A DNA stretch of 64,000 nucleotides from Arthrobacter silviterrae. GTDB taxonomy: Bacteria > Actinomycetota > Actinomycetes > Actinomycetales > Micrococcaceae. Each line of letters opens with the position of its first letter. The first letter of the stretch is position 1. This document shows positions 34,548 to 45,181 of the stretch, piece by piece. The stretch lies in assembly GCF_011045165.1 (NCBI RefSeq), contig NZ_JAAKZI010000023.1:1-64000 (forward strand). Direction: 5' to 3'. A model generated the notes under the pieces. The model was not told the origin of the DNA, did no database searches, and saw only the letters and a list, made by a program, of their open reading frames with translations. The translations under genes were made by a program, and so were the position numbers.

Positions 34548-35669
34548 ATGACTTCCATTTCCGCATCCCAGCAGTCCGGCGCGCACCCGCGCCCCGTCGT
34601 GGGCCGGTTGCCCAAGTACGCGGCGGGCAAGCCGCCCGTGGCCATTCCGGGGCTGGATAGCTTCAAGCTGTCCTCCAACGAGAACCCACTGGGCCCGGTC
34701 CCGGCAGTCCTGGAACTTTTGCACGGAACGTTGGAGGTGCACCGGTACCCCGACACGAGCTGCACGGCCCTGCGCAACGCCTTGGCTGAATTCCTGGAAG
34801 TGCCCGCCGACGACGTTGTCACGGGTGCCGGCTCACTCGGCGCCTTGAACCAGATTCTGGCCGCGTTTGCAGGACAGAACGACGACGGCTCCCAGGACGA
34901 GGTTGTCTACGCCTGGCGCTCCTTTGAGGCCTACCCCATTTGCGTGGGCCTGGCCGGGGCAAAGAGCATCCAGGTTCCCGTCACGGCGGACGGACGCCAC
35001 GACCTTGCCGCGATGGCTGCCGCGGTCACCGACCGGACCAAGGTGGTGCTGCTCTGCACGCCCAACAATCCCACCGGCCCGGCCCTTGGCGCGTCGGAAA
35101 CTGAAGACTTCATCCGCGCTGTACCTTCCGACGTGGTGGTTGTCATCGACGAGGCCTACCAGGAGTTTGTCCGCCAGGACGGCGTGGTGGACGGCATCGC
35201 CACGTACCGCAAGTACCCCAACGTGGTGGTGCTGCGGACGTTCTCCAAGGCGCACGGCCTGGCCGGCTTGAGGGTGGGCTATTCCGTCTCCCACCCGGAA
35301 CTCACCCAATACCTCCGCCTGGCGGCCACCCCGTTTGCCGTCTCCGGGATCGCGGAGCAGGCGGCCGTGGCATCACTTGAAAACTACGCCCAGGTTGTGG
35401 AAAGGGTACAAAGCCTGGTGGATGAACGAGACCGGGTCACCGCGGGTCTCAAGGAGCTGGGATGGGATGTTCCGGAGGCCCAGGGGAACTTTGTGTGGCT
35501 GGCGCTGGGTGCCAATACGCCAGACTTTGCCGCCGTCGCCGCCAGCCACGGCCTGTCTGTGCGGGCCTTCGGCGAAGAGGGAGTGCGCGTGAGCATCGGA
35601 GAGGTTGAGGCCAATACCCGTTTTCTCCAGATCTGTGCGGCCTATACAAAAGCGCCACGTCGTTCCTAG
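34548..35669 (+). CDS. hisC: Histidinol-phosphate/aromatic aminotransferase
   Basis: 373 aa from ATG 34548. HisC-type fold I aminotransferase: KLSSNENPLGPVP, CTPNNPTGPALG, DEAYQEFVRQDG and PLP Lys in RTFSKAHGLAGLRVGY. No his genes are near, so it may be the phenylalanine/aromatic aminotransferase paralogue (pat) common in actinobacteria rather than the biosynthetic HisC. Confidence 0.85.
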   Translation: MTSISASQQSGAHPRPVVGRLPKYAAGKPPVAIPGLDSFKLSSNENPLGPVPAVLELLHGTLEVHRYPDTSCTALRNALAEFLEVPADDVVTGAGSLGALNQILAAFAGQNDDGSQDEVVYAWRSFEAYPICVGLAGAKSIQVPVTADGRHDLAAMAAAVTDRTKVVLLCTPNNPTGPALGASETEDFIRAVPSDVVVVIDEAYQEFVRQDGVVDGIATYRKYPNVVVLRTFSKAHGLAGLRVGYSVSHPELTQYLRLAATPFAVSGIAEQAAVASLENYAQVVERVQSLVDERDRVTAGLKELGWDVPEAQGNFVWLALGANTPDFAAVAASHGLSVRAFGEEGVRVSIGEVEANTRFLQICAAYTKAPRRS

Positions 35670-35728
35670 CGATTAACAAACCGCGCAAATCGGCACCGTG
35701 CGGATACAGTGGTAAATCGAAAATGGAA

Positions 35729-35770
35729 ATATATGCACTTCGCGGAATAGATTCCCGTAGCGGCATATAT
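35729..35770. promoter_or_regulatory. Inverted repeat upstream of the 2-oxoacid dehydrogenase operon
   Basis: ATATATGC (35729-35736) and GCATATAT (35763-35770) are perfect inverted 8-mers 26 bases apart in an AT-rich patch 66-107 bases before the E1alpha ATG. Candidate regulator site, perhaps of Lrp/AsnC type. Confidence 0.4.
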
Positions 35771-35835
35771 TGACACCAACGAGTTGGCGCAGCGGGCCGT
35801 GTGGCACGCCGTGGGTCAGCAAACGAGGAGACCGT

Positions 35836-37059
35836 ATGGGCGCTGCCCAGCAATCTGCCACCGGCATCGGATCTGAGAACGGAACCCGGGTGGGCCCCGC
35901 GGGCGCATCTGCGGGTGTCCTGCAACCCCACACCGTGGGGGAGCGGGACATGGTCCAGCTCCTGGACGCCGCCGGTAACCGCCGGCATGAGGACACCTTC
36001 GGCCCCTACGTGGATGAGCTGGACGCGGAGACCCTGCGCGGTTTCTACCGCGACATGGCGGTGGTGCGGCGCTTCGACGCAGAGGCGACGGCACTGCAGC
36101 GCCAAGGTGAACTGGCCCTGTGGGTGCCCGTGGTGGGCCAGGAAGCCGCCCAAATCGGTTCCGGCCGAGCCATGCGCCCGGCCGACTACGCGTTTCCCAC
36201 CTACCGTGAGCATGGCGTGGCCCTGACCCGCGGCCTGGACCTGGCGGATCTGCTGAAGCTGTTCCGCGGCATTTCCAACGGCGGCTGGGACCCCCGGGAG
36301 AACAACTTCCACCTTTACACGCTGGTGCTTGCCGCCCAGACCCTGCACGCCGTGGGGTACGCCATGGGCATCCAGCGCGACGCGGCTGCGGACAGCGCAA
36401 GCGAGCCGGCCGCCGTCGTCGCCTATTTTGGGGACGGGGCCAGCAGCGAAGGCGATGTCCACGAATCCATGGTGTTTGCCGCCTCCTTCAACGCCCCCGT
36501 GGTGTTCTTCTGCCAAAACAACAACTGGGCCATTTCCGTGCCGTTTGAGGTGCAGTCGAAGGTGCCGCTGGTGAACCGGGCCGGCGGCTACGGCTTCCCC
36601 GGCATCCGGGTGGACGGCAATGACGTCCTGGCTGTCTACGCCGTGACCCAGTGGGCGCTTGACCATGCCCGCAGCGGCAAGGGCCCCGTGCTGATCGAGG
36701 CCTCCACCTACCGCGTGGGCGCCCACACCACGGCCGACGACCCCACCAAATACCGCGCCAGCGCTGAGGAGGAGGCGTGGAGGGCAAAGGATCCGCTGCA
36801 GCGGCTGGAGACCTATCTGCGCGCCGAAGGCCTGGCCGATGACGACTTTTTCGCCCAGGTGAAGAACGACGGCGACGAGCTGGCTTCCCATGTCCGCCGC
36901 GCCACGCTGGCCTTGGGTGGCGCCAACATCCGGCAAAAATTTGCCACCGTCTACGCCGAGGCGCATCCGCTGGTTGCCGAGGAACTGGCCTGGTTCGAGA
37001 ACTATGAGGCGGGCTTTGCCGCCGCCGACACACAGACTTCCCAGGGCGGTGCCGCATGA
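35836..37059 (+). CDS. 2-oxoacid dehydrogenase E1 alpha subunit
   Basis: 407 aa from ATG 35836 with GAGGAG upstream. TPP motif GDGASSEGDVHESM ... NNNWAIS, preceded by FPTYREHGVALTRGLD. Forms the heterotetrameric E1 with the next gene and decarboxylates pyruvate or branched-chain 2-oxoacids. Actinobacteria mostly use a homodimeric AceE for pyruvate, so a branched-chain (Bkd) role is more likely. An N-terminal extension of ~40 residues is poorly conserved. Confidence 0.92.
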   Translation: MGAAQQSATGIGSENGTRVGPAGASAGVLQPHTVGERDMVQLLDAAGNRRHEDTFGPYVDELDAETLRGFYRDMAVVRRFDAEATALQRQGELALWVPVVGQEAAQIGSGRAMRPADYAFPTYREHGVALTRGLDLADLLKLFRGISNGGWDPRENNFHLYTLVLAAQTLHAVGYAMGIQRDAAADSASEPAAVVAYFGDGASSEGDVHESMVFAASFNAPVVFFCQNNNWAISVPFEVQSKVPLVNRAGGYGFPGIRVDGNDVLAVYAVTQWALDHARSGKGPVLIEASTYRVGAHTTADDPTKYRASAEEEAWRAKDPLQRLETYLRAEGLADDDFFAQVKNDGDELASHVRRATLALGGANIRQKFATVYAEAHPLVAEELAWFENYEAGFAAADTQTSQGGAA

Positions 37060-38030
37060 AGACAATGACCATTGCCAAGGCGATCAATGAAGGCCTGCGC
37101 GCCACGCTGGCCAACGATGCCAAAAGCTTCCTCATGGGTGAGGACATCGGCTCCCTGGGCGGGGTCTACCGGGTCACCGAGGGCCTCAAGGCGGAATTTG
37201 GCGCCCACCGCGTCATGGACACGCCGCTGGCCGAGTCCGGGATCATCGGCACCGCGATCGGCATGGCCCTGCGCGGACACCGCCCCATCTGCGAGATCCA
37301 GTTTGACGGCTTTGTCTTCCCCGGTTTCAACCAGATCACCACGCAGCTGGCCAAGATCCATACCCGTTCCGACGGCCAGCTCAGCGCCCCCGTGGTGATC
37401 CGCATCCCCTACGGCGGCGGCATCGGCTCCATTGAGCACCACTCCGAATCCCCGGAAGCCCTGTTTGCCCACACGGCCGGGCTGCGCATCATCACCCCCT
37501 CCAACGCCAACGACGCCTACTGGATGATCCAGCAGGCCGTTTCGTGCAAGGACCCCGTGATCGTGTTTGAACCCAAGCGCCGCTACTGGCTCAAGGGCGA
37601 GGTCGACACGGAAAACAACCCCGGTGACCCGTTCACCGCCCACGTGGTCCGCGAGGGCAGCGACGCCACCATTGTCGCGTACGGTCCGCTGGTCCCCGTG
37701 GCCCTGGCGGCCGCCAATGCCGCGGCCGACGACGGGCACAGTGTGGAAGTCATTGACCTGCGCTCCATCTCGCCCATCGACTTCGACACCGTGGAAGCGT
37801 CGGTCAACAAGACCGGCCGGCTCATCGTTGCCCATGAAGCCCCCACCTTTGGCGGCATTGGCGGCGAAATTGCCGCACGCATCAGCGAACGCTGCTTTTA
37901 CTCCCTGGAAGCCCCGGCCATCCGCGTGGGCGGCTTCCACATGCCCTACCCGGTGGCACGCGTGGAGGAACACTACCTGCCGGACATTGACCGCATGCTG
38001 GAGGCGCTGGACCGCGCCTTCGCATACTAG
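37056..38030 (+). CDS. 2-oxoacid dehydrogenase E1 beta subunit
   Basis: 324 aa. Overlaps E1 alpha by four bases (ATGA). Conserved [34 protein letters not shown] and the C-terminal transketolase domain ([31 protein letters not shown]). Required partner of E1 alpha; together with the following E2 it forms one operon. E3 (lipoamide dehydrogenase) is not in the window. Confidence 0.95.
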   Translation: MKTMTIAKAINEGLRATLANDAKSFLMGEDIGSLGGVYRVTEGLKAEFGAHRVMDTPLAESGIIGTAIGMALRGHRPICEIQFDGFVFPGFNQITTQLAKIHTRSDGQLSAPVVIRIPYGGGIGSIEHHSESPEALFAHTAGLRIITPSNANDAYWMIQQAVSCKDPVIVFEPKRRYWLKGEVDTENNPGDPFTAHVVREGSDATIVAYGPLVPVALAAANAAADDGHSVEVIDLRSISPIDFDTVEASVNKTGRLIVAHEAPTFGGIGGEIAARISERCFYSLEAPAIRVGGFHMPYPVARVEEHYLPDIDRMLEALDRAFAY

Positions 38031-38041
38031 GAAGGCCACGC

Positions 38042-39355
38042 ATGTCGACCTCGAATATTTTCAAGCTGCCGGACGTCGGCGAAGGCCTGGTGGAGGCCGA
38101 AATCGTTGCCTGGCAGGTCAAGGCCGGGGACATTGTGGCGGTCAACGACGTGCTGGTGGAGATTGAAACGGCCAAGTCCATTGTGGAGCTGCCCTCCCCC
38201 TATGCGGGTGTGGTGGCGGAACTGTTGGTGGCCGACGGCGACACCGTGGAGGTGGGAACCCCCATCATCCGCATCGGCGGCTCCGCCGCGGCTCCGGAGG
38301 AATCCGCCTCCCCGGCGACGCCCGCCGACGTGCCAGCCGAGGCCCCTGCCATGAAGCCGCTGGTTGGTTCAGGCCCCAAGGCCGACGCCGTTCGCCGCCG
38401 CCCGCGGGCAGGCTCCCCGGCCGCTGTGGAGGCAGCCCCTGCCGCCCCGGCAGCCCCGGCCCCCGCAAACCGCGTGCTGGCCAAGCCGCCCGTGCGCAAG
38501 GCCGCCAAGGACCTGGGCATCAACCTGGCGGACGTGGCCCCCACGGGCCTGCGCGGGGAGGTCACGAAAAAGGACCTGCTCAGCCACCGGGACCAGCAGG
38601 CCGCAGGGCCAGCAGCGGCGGGAGACTTCTGGGCGCACGCCCCCGGCCCGGCAGTGGCGGAGGACCCCCGTATCGAGCGCATCAAGGTCAAGGGCGTGCG
38701 CAAGGCCACGGCCAAGGCCATGGTGGACAGCGCGTTTTCCGCCCCGCACGTGAGCATTTTTGTTGACGTGGATGCCTCCCGCACCATGGAGTTCGTCAAG
38801 CGGCTGAAGGTCTCCAGGGACTTTGAGGGCATCAAGGTCTCCCCCCTGCTGATCCTGGCGAAGGCAGTGATCTGGGCGGCCGCGCGCAACCCCTCCGTCA
38901 ATGCCACGTGGACGGGGGATGAGATCATCATCAAGCACTTCATGAACCTGGGCATTGCCGCCGCCACCCCGCGGGGGCTCATGGTGCCAAACATCAAGGA
39001 CGCGCAGGAGCTGTCACTGAAGGAACTTGCCATTGCGCTGAACGCGCTGGCCACCACGGCGCGGGCGGGCAAGACGCAGCCTGCCGACATGGCCGGCGGC
39101 TCGCTGACTGTCACCAACATCGGAGCCCTGGGCATTGACACGGGCACGCCCATCATCAATCCGGGCGAGGTGGCGATAGTGGCGTTCGGCACCATCAAAC
39201 AGAAGCCGTGGGTGGTCGAAGGGGAAGTGGTGCCACGCTGGGTCACCACTCTCGGCGGTTCCTTCGACCACCGCGTGGTGGACGGGGACCTCTCAGCCCG
39301 CTTCATGGCAGACGTCGCAGCCATCATGGAGGAGCCGGCGTTGCTCCTGGACTGA
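38042..39355 (+). CDS. 2-oxoacid dehydrogenase E2 (dihydrolipoamide acyltransferase)
   Basis: 437 aa. One lipoyl domain with Lys45 ([15 protein letters not shown]). An Ala/Pro linker follows, then the E3-binding domain ([19 protein letters not shown] ... [12 protein letters not shown]). The catalytic domain ends in [17 protein letters not shown] (His and Asp of the active site). Last gene of the E1alpha-E1beta-E2 operon. Confidence 0.95.
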   Translation: MSTSNIFKLPDVGEGLVEAEIVAWQVKAGDIVAVNDVLVEIETAKSIVELPSPYAGVVAELLVADGDTVEVGTPIIRIGGSAAAPEESASPATPADVPAEAPAMKPLVGSGPKADAVRRRPRAGSPAAVEAAPAAPAAPAPANRVLAKPPVRKAAKDLGINLADVAPTGLRGEVTKKDLLSHRDQQAAGPAAAGDFWAHAPGPAVAEDPRIERIKVKGVRKATAKAMVDSAFSAPHVSIFVDVDASRTMEFVKRLKVSRDFEGIKVSPLLILAKAVIWAAARNPSVNATWTGDEIIIKHFMNLGIAAATPRGLMVPNIKDAQELSLKELAIALNALATTARAGKTQPADMAGGSLTVTNIGALGIDTGTPIINPGEVAIVAFGTIKQKPWVVEGEVVPRWVTTLGGSFDHRVVDGDLSARFMADVAAIMEEPALLLD

Positions 39356-39440
39356 CCCGGGCCCGGGCAGCACAGGCTTTCACAGCCAACCTCCAGCAGT
39401 CGTTGTGGTCCCCTGCGGTCAGGGTGGCTACGCTTAACGC

Positions 39441-40220
39441 ATGACAATCCGCCGATACCACCGAGCCGGCAGGCTTGCCAGATGGCAAGGCGGGGCCGTC
39501 CTGGCCCTCACCGTGCTGGTGCTGGTGGTGGTGGCCATTGCCGCAGCGTCGGCCTCGGGGGTCCCCACGGTTGATCCGGTCAAGGCCGTCCAAGTTGACA
39601 TCATTGGGGATTCCCTGAGCACCGGGTTCAAGACTCCGGGCGACACCTGGCCGGCCCAGGCCCAGGCGCTGGTCGAATCGATGGGCCTGAAGGCGAACAT
39701 CACCAACGCGTCGGAAAACGGCGCGGGCTACGTCCAGCAGGGCGAGGGAGCCGATGTTTACCTGGACCTGGTCAACCGCATAGTGAACTCCCAGTCCCAG
39801 GTGGTCATGCTGTTTGGCTCGGACAACGACACTGGCGCCTCAGGCGTGGATGGGGCCATGCAGCAGACCCTGGCCCGGGTCAAGGTGCTGGCCCCAGATG
39901 CCAAGGTCATAGTGGTGGGGCCGACGTCGGAGTCCAATGACACCGCCGGCCAGCTCACCGGGATTCGCCAGTCACTGGCCAAGCAGGCATCCGCCATAGG
40001 TGCACGGTTCATTGACCCGGTGGCACTGGGCTGGTTCCAGGGCGAAGGTGCGAAAAACCTTGCGGATGACCTGGAGCATCCCAACAGTGCCGGGGAGAAG
40101 TTCCTGGCCCAGGCCATGACAGCGATCCTGGCGCCTGACATCAAGTCCGCCATGCGCCAGGACCAGCTGAAAAAGGCCATCTCCGGGAAGGTGCTGCTGG
40201 GCACCCCGCAGAAGGGCTAG
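39441..40220 (+). CDS. SGNH/GDSL-type hydrolase, secreted or membrane-anchored
   Basis: 259 aa. An N-terminal basic stretch and hydrophobic helix (residues 18-38) act as signal or anchor. GDSLSTGF gives the nucleophile Ser58, block III is LFGSDNDTGASG, and the C-terminal LEHPNSAGEKF supplies the His. Esterase/lipase of unknown substrate, outside the cytoplasm. The stop overlaps the convergent aminotransferase by four bases. Confidence 0.87.
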   Translation: MTIRRYHRAGRLARWQGGAVLALTVLVLVVVAIAAASASGVPTVDPVKAVQVDIIGDSLSTGFKTPGDTWPAQAQALVESMGLKANITNASENGAGYVQQGEGADVYLDLVNRIVNSQSQVVMLFGSDNDTGASGVDGAMQQTLARVKVLAPDAKVIVVGPTSESNDTAGQLTGIRQSLAKQASAIGARFIDPVALGWFQGEGAKNLADDLEHPNSAGEKFLAQAMTAILAPDIKSAMRQDQLKKAISGKVLLGTPQKG

Positions 40221-41545
40221 TTTGCGGCGATGGCCTCCGCGAGGACCGGGGCCAGCCGGCGCACGCCTTCGCGCAGCGATTCGGGCGGCACGGCACTGAA
40301 GGCCAGGCGCAGCTTGTTGCTGGGGCCCTCGGCTGCCGAGAAGGCCGCGCCGGGCACAAACACCACCCCGGCGTCGATGCCCTTGTAGAGCAGCGGGTAG
40401 GTGTCGATCCCTTCCGGCAGTGTAAGCCAGACAAAGAAGCCGCCTTCGGGGCGCGTCCAGGTGACGCCGTCCGGCATGAACTCATCCAGCGCGGCAAGCA
40501 GGGCCGTGCAGCGTTCCTCGTACAGCTTGCGGTACGTGCTGATTTGGCCCATCCAGTCGTAGTTGCGCAGGTAGTCGCTGACCAGCATTTGGTTGAAGGT
40601 GGGCGGGCACAGGGTGACTGCCTCGCTGGCCAGGTAGTACCGCTGCTTCAAGTGGGCCGGCACCAGCGCCCACCCTATGCGCAGGCCGGGGGCGAAAATC
40701 TTGGAGAAGGAGCCCAGGTAGAGCACGTCCTCAGGGTTCGCCGCGCGCAGCGGTGCCGGCAGGACGCCGTCGAACTTCAGCAGGCCGTAGGGGTTGTCCT
40801 CCACGACAAGGATATTCGCCTCGCGGCATATATCCACGATTTCCTGGCGGCGCTCCGGGGCCAGCATCACCCCGGAGGGGTTGTTGAAATTGGGGATGGT
40901 GTAGAGCAGCTTGATGCGCTTGCCAGCGGCTTGTAGCGCGGCAATGCGTTCGCGCAGCAGGGACGGGATGATGCCGTGGCCATCGCCTGCCACAGGCTGG
41001 ACATCAACCTCGTAGGCCTCGAAGGTGTTCAGCGCGCCCACATAGGTGGGGTCCTCGAGCAGGATGACGTCGCCGGGGTTGCAGAACACCTTGGCGGCCA
41101 CATCCTGGGCGGACTGTGACCCGGCCGTGATGACCACATTCTCCGGGTCGGCGTCGGGAATGCCTTCGGCCGCCATGACTTCGCAGATCTGCGTCCGCAA
41201 TTCCAGGGTGCCCTGGCCGCCGCCGTACTGCAGGGCCTCCAGGCCGTGTTCGGCAATGATTGCCGCGGCAGTGGCGCCCAGACGTTCCAGGGGAAGCGAC
41301 TGAAGGTACGGGTTGCCGCCGGCCAGCGAGACGAGCCCGGGCTGCATGGAAATCTCAAATACGTCGCGCACGGCGGACTGCTTGATGTTTGCGGCACGCT
41401 CGGAAAGCAGGGCGTCGTGGCGGTGTGGGGGCGTGGCCGTGGCGGTGGCATGGGCCCGGCCCAGTGCGTCGACGGCTTCTTCGGACAGGGTTTCGGCGGC
41501 TGCATTGGCGCCGGCGGCTGGAGTGTTCACCGTGTCAGGATACAA
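40217..41545 (-). CDS. PLP aminotransferase (LysN/2-aminoadipate, MocR-like catalytic type)
   Basis: 442 aa. ITAGSQSAQDVAAKVF, DPTYVGALNTFEAYEVDV, and PLP Lys in LGSFSKIFAPGLRIGW match the 2-aminoadipate/valine-pyruvate aminotransferase group. No GntR domain is fused, so it is an enzyme, not a regulator. First codon TTG at 41545 or GTG at 41530; neither has a good ribosome site, and a leaderless start is possible. Confidence 0.88.
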   Translation of the reverse strand: MYPDTVNTPAAGANAAAETLSEEAVDALGRAHATATATPPHRHDALLSERAANIKQSAVRDVFEISMQPGLVSLAGGNPYLQSLPLERLGATAAAIIAEHGLEALQYGGGQGTLELRTQICEVMAAEGIPDADPENVVITAGSQSAQDVAAKVFCNPGDVILLEDPTYVGALNTFEAYEVDVQPVAGDGHGIIPSLLRERIAALQAAGKRIKLLYTIPNFNNPSGVMLAPERRQEIVDICREANILVVEDNPYGLLKFDGVLPAPLRAANPEDVLYLGSFSKIFAPGLRIGWALVPAHLKQRYYLASEAVTLCPPTFNQMLVSDYLRNYDWMGQISTYRKLYEERCTALLAALDEFMPDGVTWTRPEGGFFVWLTLPEGIDTYPLLYKGIDAGVVFVPGAAFSAAEGPSNKLRLAFSAVPPESLREGVRRLAPVLAEAIAAN

Positions 41546-41589
41546 CCATTGTTGCTAAATAGGCATCAAAAGTTTTTACAGGAATGCTT

Positions 41590-42231
41590 CTATTTCAAAC
41601 TCAGGGCATCTTTCAACGTTTTTCCGTTGATGGTGATGGCAACGGGTGTGCCGGCGGCCTGCTTTGCCGTCAGCAGGAGCTGCTGTTCCACCCTGGGGAT
41701 GTCGCATTCCCCGCCCATCGCCAGCGTTCCTGTCAGGTGGGCCGTGACGGCGGGGCCGCTGCGGTCCACGGATTCCACCGAGAGCTGCGACTGCCACAGG
41801 GCGTTGTCCAATCCGGACTGGCCCAGCTGCCGGGAATGGTCGGACAGCAGGGCCCGGAGTGCGCCCTCCACGGGGTCGGTGTAGCTGATCGACGCACTGG
41901 TCACGGCCACCGCGCTGTCGCCGCAGCCCACCAGCGGGCCGGAGGCGCCGCCGTCGCCTTGGGCGATGTAGAACAAGGTGACCGAGGCCGTGGTGGGAAG
42001 GACGGTGGGTTCGTCCGTTGCTGTCGGCGGGACGGGCGCCATCGCCGAAGTCCCTTGGGTGGCCGCCGCCGTGGACGACGCCGTTGCCTGGCTATGTCCT
42101 GTTCCCCCGCCCCCCGTCGGGGTGCCGCTGGCCGCCGGGCCGGCAGGCGTTCCCGTGCATCCGGCCAGGGCAATGGCAGAGCCGGCCAGCAGGGCCAGCC
42201 ATGGGTGCGGGGTGTGGCGTGTCCGGAACAT
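41590..42231 (-). CDS. GerMN-domain lipoprotein
   Basis: 213 aa from ATG 42231 (GAGGAGG upstream). The signal sequence ends in a lipobox (IALAGC), so it is lipid-anchored outside the membrane. A Thr/Pro/Ala-rich linker precedes a GerMN domain (VTLFYIAQGDGGASGPL ... DPVEGALRALLSD ... TVAITINGK-like end). GerMN domains occur in spore germination and cell-envelope proteins; here a cell-wall role is likely, but unproven. Confidence 0.88.
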   Translation of the reverse strand: MFRTRHTPHPWLALLAGSAIALAGCTGTPAGPAASGTPTGGGGTGHSQATASSTAAATQGTSAMAPVPPTATDEPTVLPTTASVTLFYIAQGDGGASGPLVGCGDSAVAVTSASISYTDPVEGALRALLSDHSRQLGQSGLDNALWQSQLSVESVDRSGPAVTAHLTGTLAMGGECDIPRVEQQLLLTAKQAAGTPVAITINGKTLKDALSLK

Positions 42232-42354
42232 GGGATCCTCCTCGGCGGGTCCCTTCACCTTGCGGACCCGGTCCCACGAGCCTACGGGCGCGGCAGGTGG
42301 AACCCTAGGGAGCCGGGGGAAAGGGGGCCGAAGAGCAACCTCATTGCGGCGCAG

Positions 42355-42975
42355 TCACGGAGTGGTGCGCCTGTATGTCAGATGGGTCACGAGGCGGGTG
42401 GCGCGGGCTCCAAGTTGCTCGAACTCCGTGAGGGGCAGTCCGGAAAAAAGCCGCTCTCCGGCCCCGAGCACCACGGGGGCGACATGGAGGCGCAGCTCGT
42501 CGATCAGGCCCGCAGCCAGGTATTGGTTGATGGTTGCGGCGCCTCCGCCAATGGCGACGTTGCGCTCCCCGGCGGCTCGGCGGGCCAATTCCATCGCTGC
42601 CTCCGGGCCGTCCGCAACGAAATGGAACGTGGTGCCGCCAGCCATTTCAATGGACTGGTGGGGGTGGTGGGTGAGCACAAAGACGGGAGCGTGGTACGGC
42701 GGGTCCTCGCCCCACCAGCCGCGCCACGGGCCGTTTGCCGCGCCGTCCCAGGACTCCCATGGGCCGCGCACGGGGCCGAACATGTTCCGGCCCATGATGA
42801 ACGCGCCCGCGTCGGTGATGGCCGCCAGCTCCGGCGCATTTGCGTCGGGATCGTCAAACATCCATGTGTGCAGGACAGTGCCGGCGCCGACGCCGAGGGG
42901 GTGCTCCAGGCTCTGGTCCGGGCCGGCCACATAGCCGTCCATCGAAATGCCCACATCACAGGAAACCAAGCTCAT
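42355..42975 (-). CDS. Dihydrofolate reductase-like (RibD C-terminal domain) protein
   Basis: 206 aa from ATG 42975. Starts SLVSCDVGISMDGYVAG and contains GAFIMGRNMFG, AIGGGAATINQYLAAGLIDEL and LHVAPVVLGAGERLF, all of the YyaP/RibD-C family. NADPH-dependent reductase with unknown substrate. The start overlaps the stop of the upstream alpha/beta hydrolase by four bases, so the two are coupled. Confidence 0.9.
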   Translation of the reverse strand: MSLVSCDVGISMDGYVAGPDQSLEHPLGVGAGTVLHTWMFDDPDANAPELAAITDAGAFIMGRNMFGPVRGPWESWDGAANGPWRGWWGEDPPYHAPVFVLTHHPHQSIEMAGGTTFHFVADGPEAAMELARRAAGERNVAIGGGAATINQYLAAGLIDELRLHVAPVVLGAGERLFSGLPLTEFEQLGARATRLVTHLTYRRTTP

Positions 42976-43763
42976 GCCAGGCTCCCCAGAAACGCCGCGA
43001 TCCTGGTGGCCATCACGTCCGGCTCCCAGCTGTGGTTCGCGGCAGGGATGACGCCGGTGCTTCCGTGGGGCACGTTGGCGGCGATGGAGTCGGCGGCCGG
43101 CGGCATGATGGGCAGCGTCTGTTCGCCGACAAGGGCCAGCGTGGGTGCCTGGATGGACGCCCACAATTCGGCGCGCGGGGCCGACTGGGTCCAGGCCAGC
43201 GACTCCGTGTCCGCTTCCAGTGACGGCCCCATGGAGGTCATGACCGGCCAGCCGGGACTGCTCCGGGCGCCCTCCAGCCATTCCGGCGGCATGTCCTTCA
43301 TGTAGTAGGCGATGACGTCATCGCCGTCCCCCGCCGCAAGTTTCTCGCGCAGGCCAGCCAGGTTGGCCGCGCTGTCGGTGCCCAGTTCCTCACCCAGCGG
43401 GGTCTCCCACAGCACCATGGCTGTGACGGGCAGTCCGGCTGCGGCGGCAGCCAGGCAGATTGAGCCGCCGGAGGAACTGCCGAACAGCGCCGACGGCGCC
43501 CCGGCCGCGTCGATGAGCGCACGGAGGTCCTCAATGGTGTCCGCCAGCGTAAACGAGGGCGCCTGGGCGCTTTCACCGCGTCCCCGGCGGTCGAAGTTGA
43601 TCACCGTGTACCCGCGGGCGGCCAGGAGCTTGGCCATGGCAACGGTGTTGGAGTCGAAGCCGCGGAACTGCATGGCGCCGCCCACCAGGATGACGGGCGG
43701 GCCCGATCCGTCGGCGTCGTAGGCGATCCTGGTGCCGTCGCTGGAAGTGGCGAAACTGCTCAT
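42972..43763 (-). CDS. Alpha/beta-hydrolase
   Basis: 263 aa. An N-terminal strand-turn (VILVGGAMQFRGFDS), nucleophile Ser in LFGSSSGGSICLA, and a C-terminal His in PAANHSWEPDVM. No signal peptide; cytoplasmic esterase-like enzyme. AAGGAG upstream of the ATG. Operon with the DHFR-like gene. Confidence 0.88.
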   Translation of the reverse strand: MSSFATSSDGTRIAYDADGSGPPVILVGGAMQFRGFDSNTVAMAKLLAARGYTVINFDRRGRGESAQAPSFTLADTIEDLRALIDAAGAPSALFGSSSGGSICLAAAAAGLPVTAMVLWETPLGEELGTDSAANLAGLREKLAAGDGDDVIAYYMKDMPPEWLEGARSSPGWPVMTSMGPSLEADTESLAWTQSAPRAELWASIQAPTLALVGEQTLPIMPPAADSIAANVPHGSTGVIPAANHSWEPDVMATRIAAFLGSLA

Positions 43764-43837
43764 GGCAAACGCTCCTTAAGGTTCTCTGGACGGCACGCTA
43801 CGCTGCTGCGCGCGTGCCGTCCAGCACTTTTTGCCCC

Positions 43838-44950
43838 CTAGACCAGCTGGCGCCAGTCGTCCGCCAGCGGCAGGCCGTGTGCGGTGGAAACAGAGTGGTG
43901 GGCCACCTGCCCGCCCGCCACGTTGAGGCCCGCAACCAGTGCCGGGTCTGCCTCCAGCGCGGCGGCGGCCCCCTTGTTGGCCAGCGCAAGCGCGTAGCGG
44001 AGAGTGACATTCGTCAGCGCGTAGGTGGAGGTGTTGGGCACGGCGCCGGGCATGTTCGCCACGCAGTAAAACACGGAGTTGTGGACCGTGAACGTGGGGT
44101 TTTCGTGCGTGGTGGGGTGTGTGTCCTCGAAGCAGCCGCCCTGGTCCACGGCAATGTCCACCAGCACGGAGCCGGGCTTCATCTTGGCCACGAGCTCATT
44201 GGTGACGAGCTTGGGCGCCTTGGCGCCGGGAATCAGCACCGAGCCTATGACCAGGTCCGCCTGCAGCAGGGCGCGCTCGATTTCCAGCGAATTGGAGGCC
44301 ACTGTCTTCAGCCGGCCCTGGTAGTGGTCGTCGAGCTGGTGCAGCCGGTCAATGTTGATGTCCAGGATGGTCACGTCCGCGCCGGCGCCGATGGCCATGG
44401 CCGCCGCATTGGTGCCGGACACGCCCGCGCCCAGGATCACCACATTGGCGGGCCGGACGCCGGGGACGCCGCCAAGCAGGATGCCCTTGCCGCCGGCGGG
44501 GGCCGTCAGGCATTGCGCGCCGACCTGCACCGAAAGCCGGCCCGCCACCTCGGACATGGGCGCCAGCAGCGGCAGGGCCCGGCCGATCTGCACCGTTTCG
44601 TAGGCGATGGCGGTGACGCCGCTGTCCATGAGGGCGCGGGTCAGCTCCGGCTCGGCCGCCAGGTGCAGGTAGGTGAACAGTACCAGGCCCTTGCGGAAGT
44701 ACGGGTATTCAATGCTGATGGGCTCCTTGACCTTGACCACCATGTCGGCACGGCCCCAGACCTCGGCCGCGTCGGTGACCAGTTCGGCGCCGGCGCCGGC
44801 ATATTCCTCATCCGTGATGCTTGAGCCGGTCCCGGCGCCGCGCTCCACCAGCACAGTGTGGCCCTGGCGGGTGAATTCGTGCACGCCGGAAGCCGTCATG
44901 GCCACGCGGAATTCGTTGTTCTTGATTTCCTTGGGAACGCCGATGATCAT
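43838..44950 (-). CDS. ald: Alanine dehydrogenase
   Basis: 370 aa. NAD-dependent reversible oxidative deamination of L-alanine to pyruvate and ammonia. Begins [19 protein letters not shown]. Rossmann motif [20 protein letters not shown], catalytic His/Lys region [15 protein letters not shown]. Divergent from the PucR/CdaR-type regulator, its probable controller. Confidence 0.96.
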   Translation of the reverse strand: MIIGVPKEIKNNEFRVAMTASGVHEFTRQGHTVLVERGAGTGSSITDEEYAGAGAELVTDAAEVWGRADMVVKVKEPISIEYPYFRKGLVLFTYLHLAAEPELTRALMDSGVTAIAYETVQIGRALPLLAPMSEVAGRLSVQVGAQCLTAPAGGKGILLGGVPGVRPANVVILGAGVSGTNAAAMAIGAGADVTILDINIDRLHQLDDHYQGRLKTVASNSLEIERALLQADLVIGSVLIPGAKAPKLVTNELVAKMKPGSVLVDIAVDQGGCFEDTHPTTHENPTFTVHNSVFYCVANMPGAVPNTSTYALTNVTLRYALALANKGAAAALEADPALVAGLNVAGGQVAHHSVSTAHGLPLADDWRQLV

Positions 44951-45181
44951 TGTTTTTCCTTCTCAATGGGCCGATGCGGGCCGTCATTTCCGGTGCGGCT
45001 GGTGTCCGCCTTGATACAGCCCACACTATGTCCGGATTGTGGGTCAGCTCATGGCCGGCGGAGGTGCCCGGGCAGTGGAAACCGCGCCATTGCTGGACTC
45101 CTTGGATCCCCAGCCCGACATTTGTCGAATCCCGCAGGGCCAAGTGTCGCCCACTGTCTGTTCTGCCCGTACGCTGAAACC

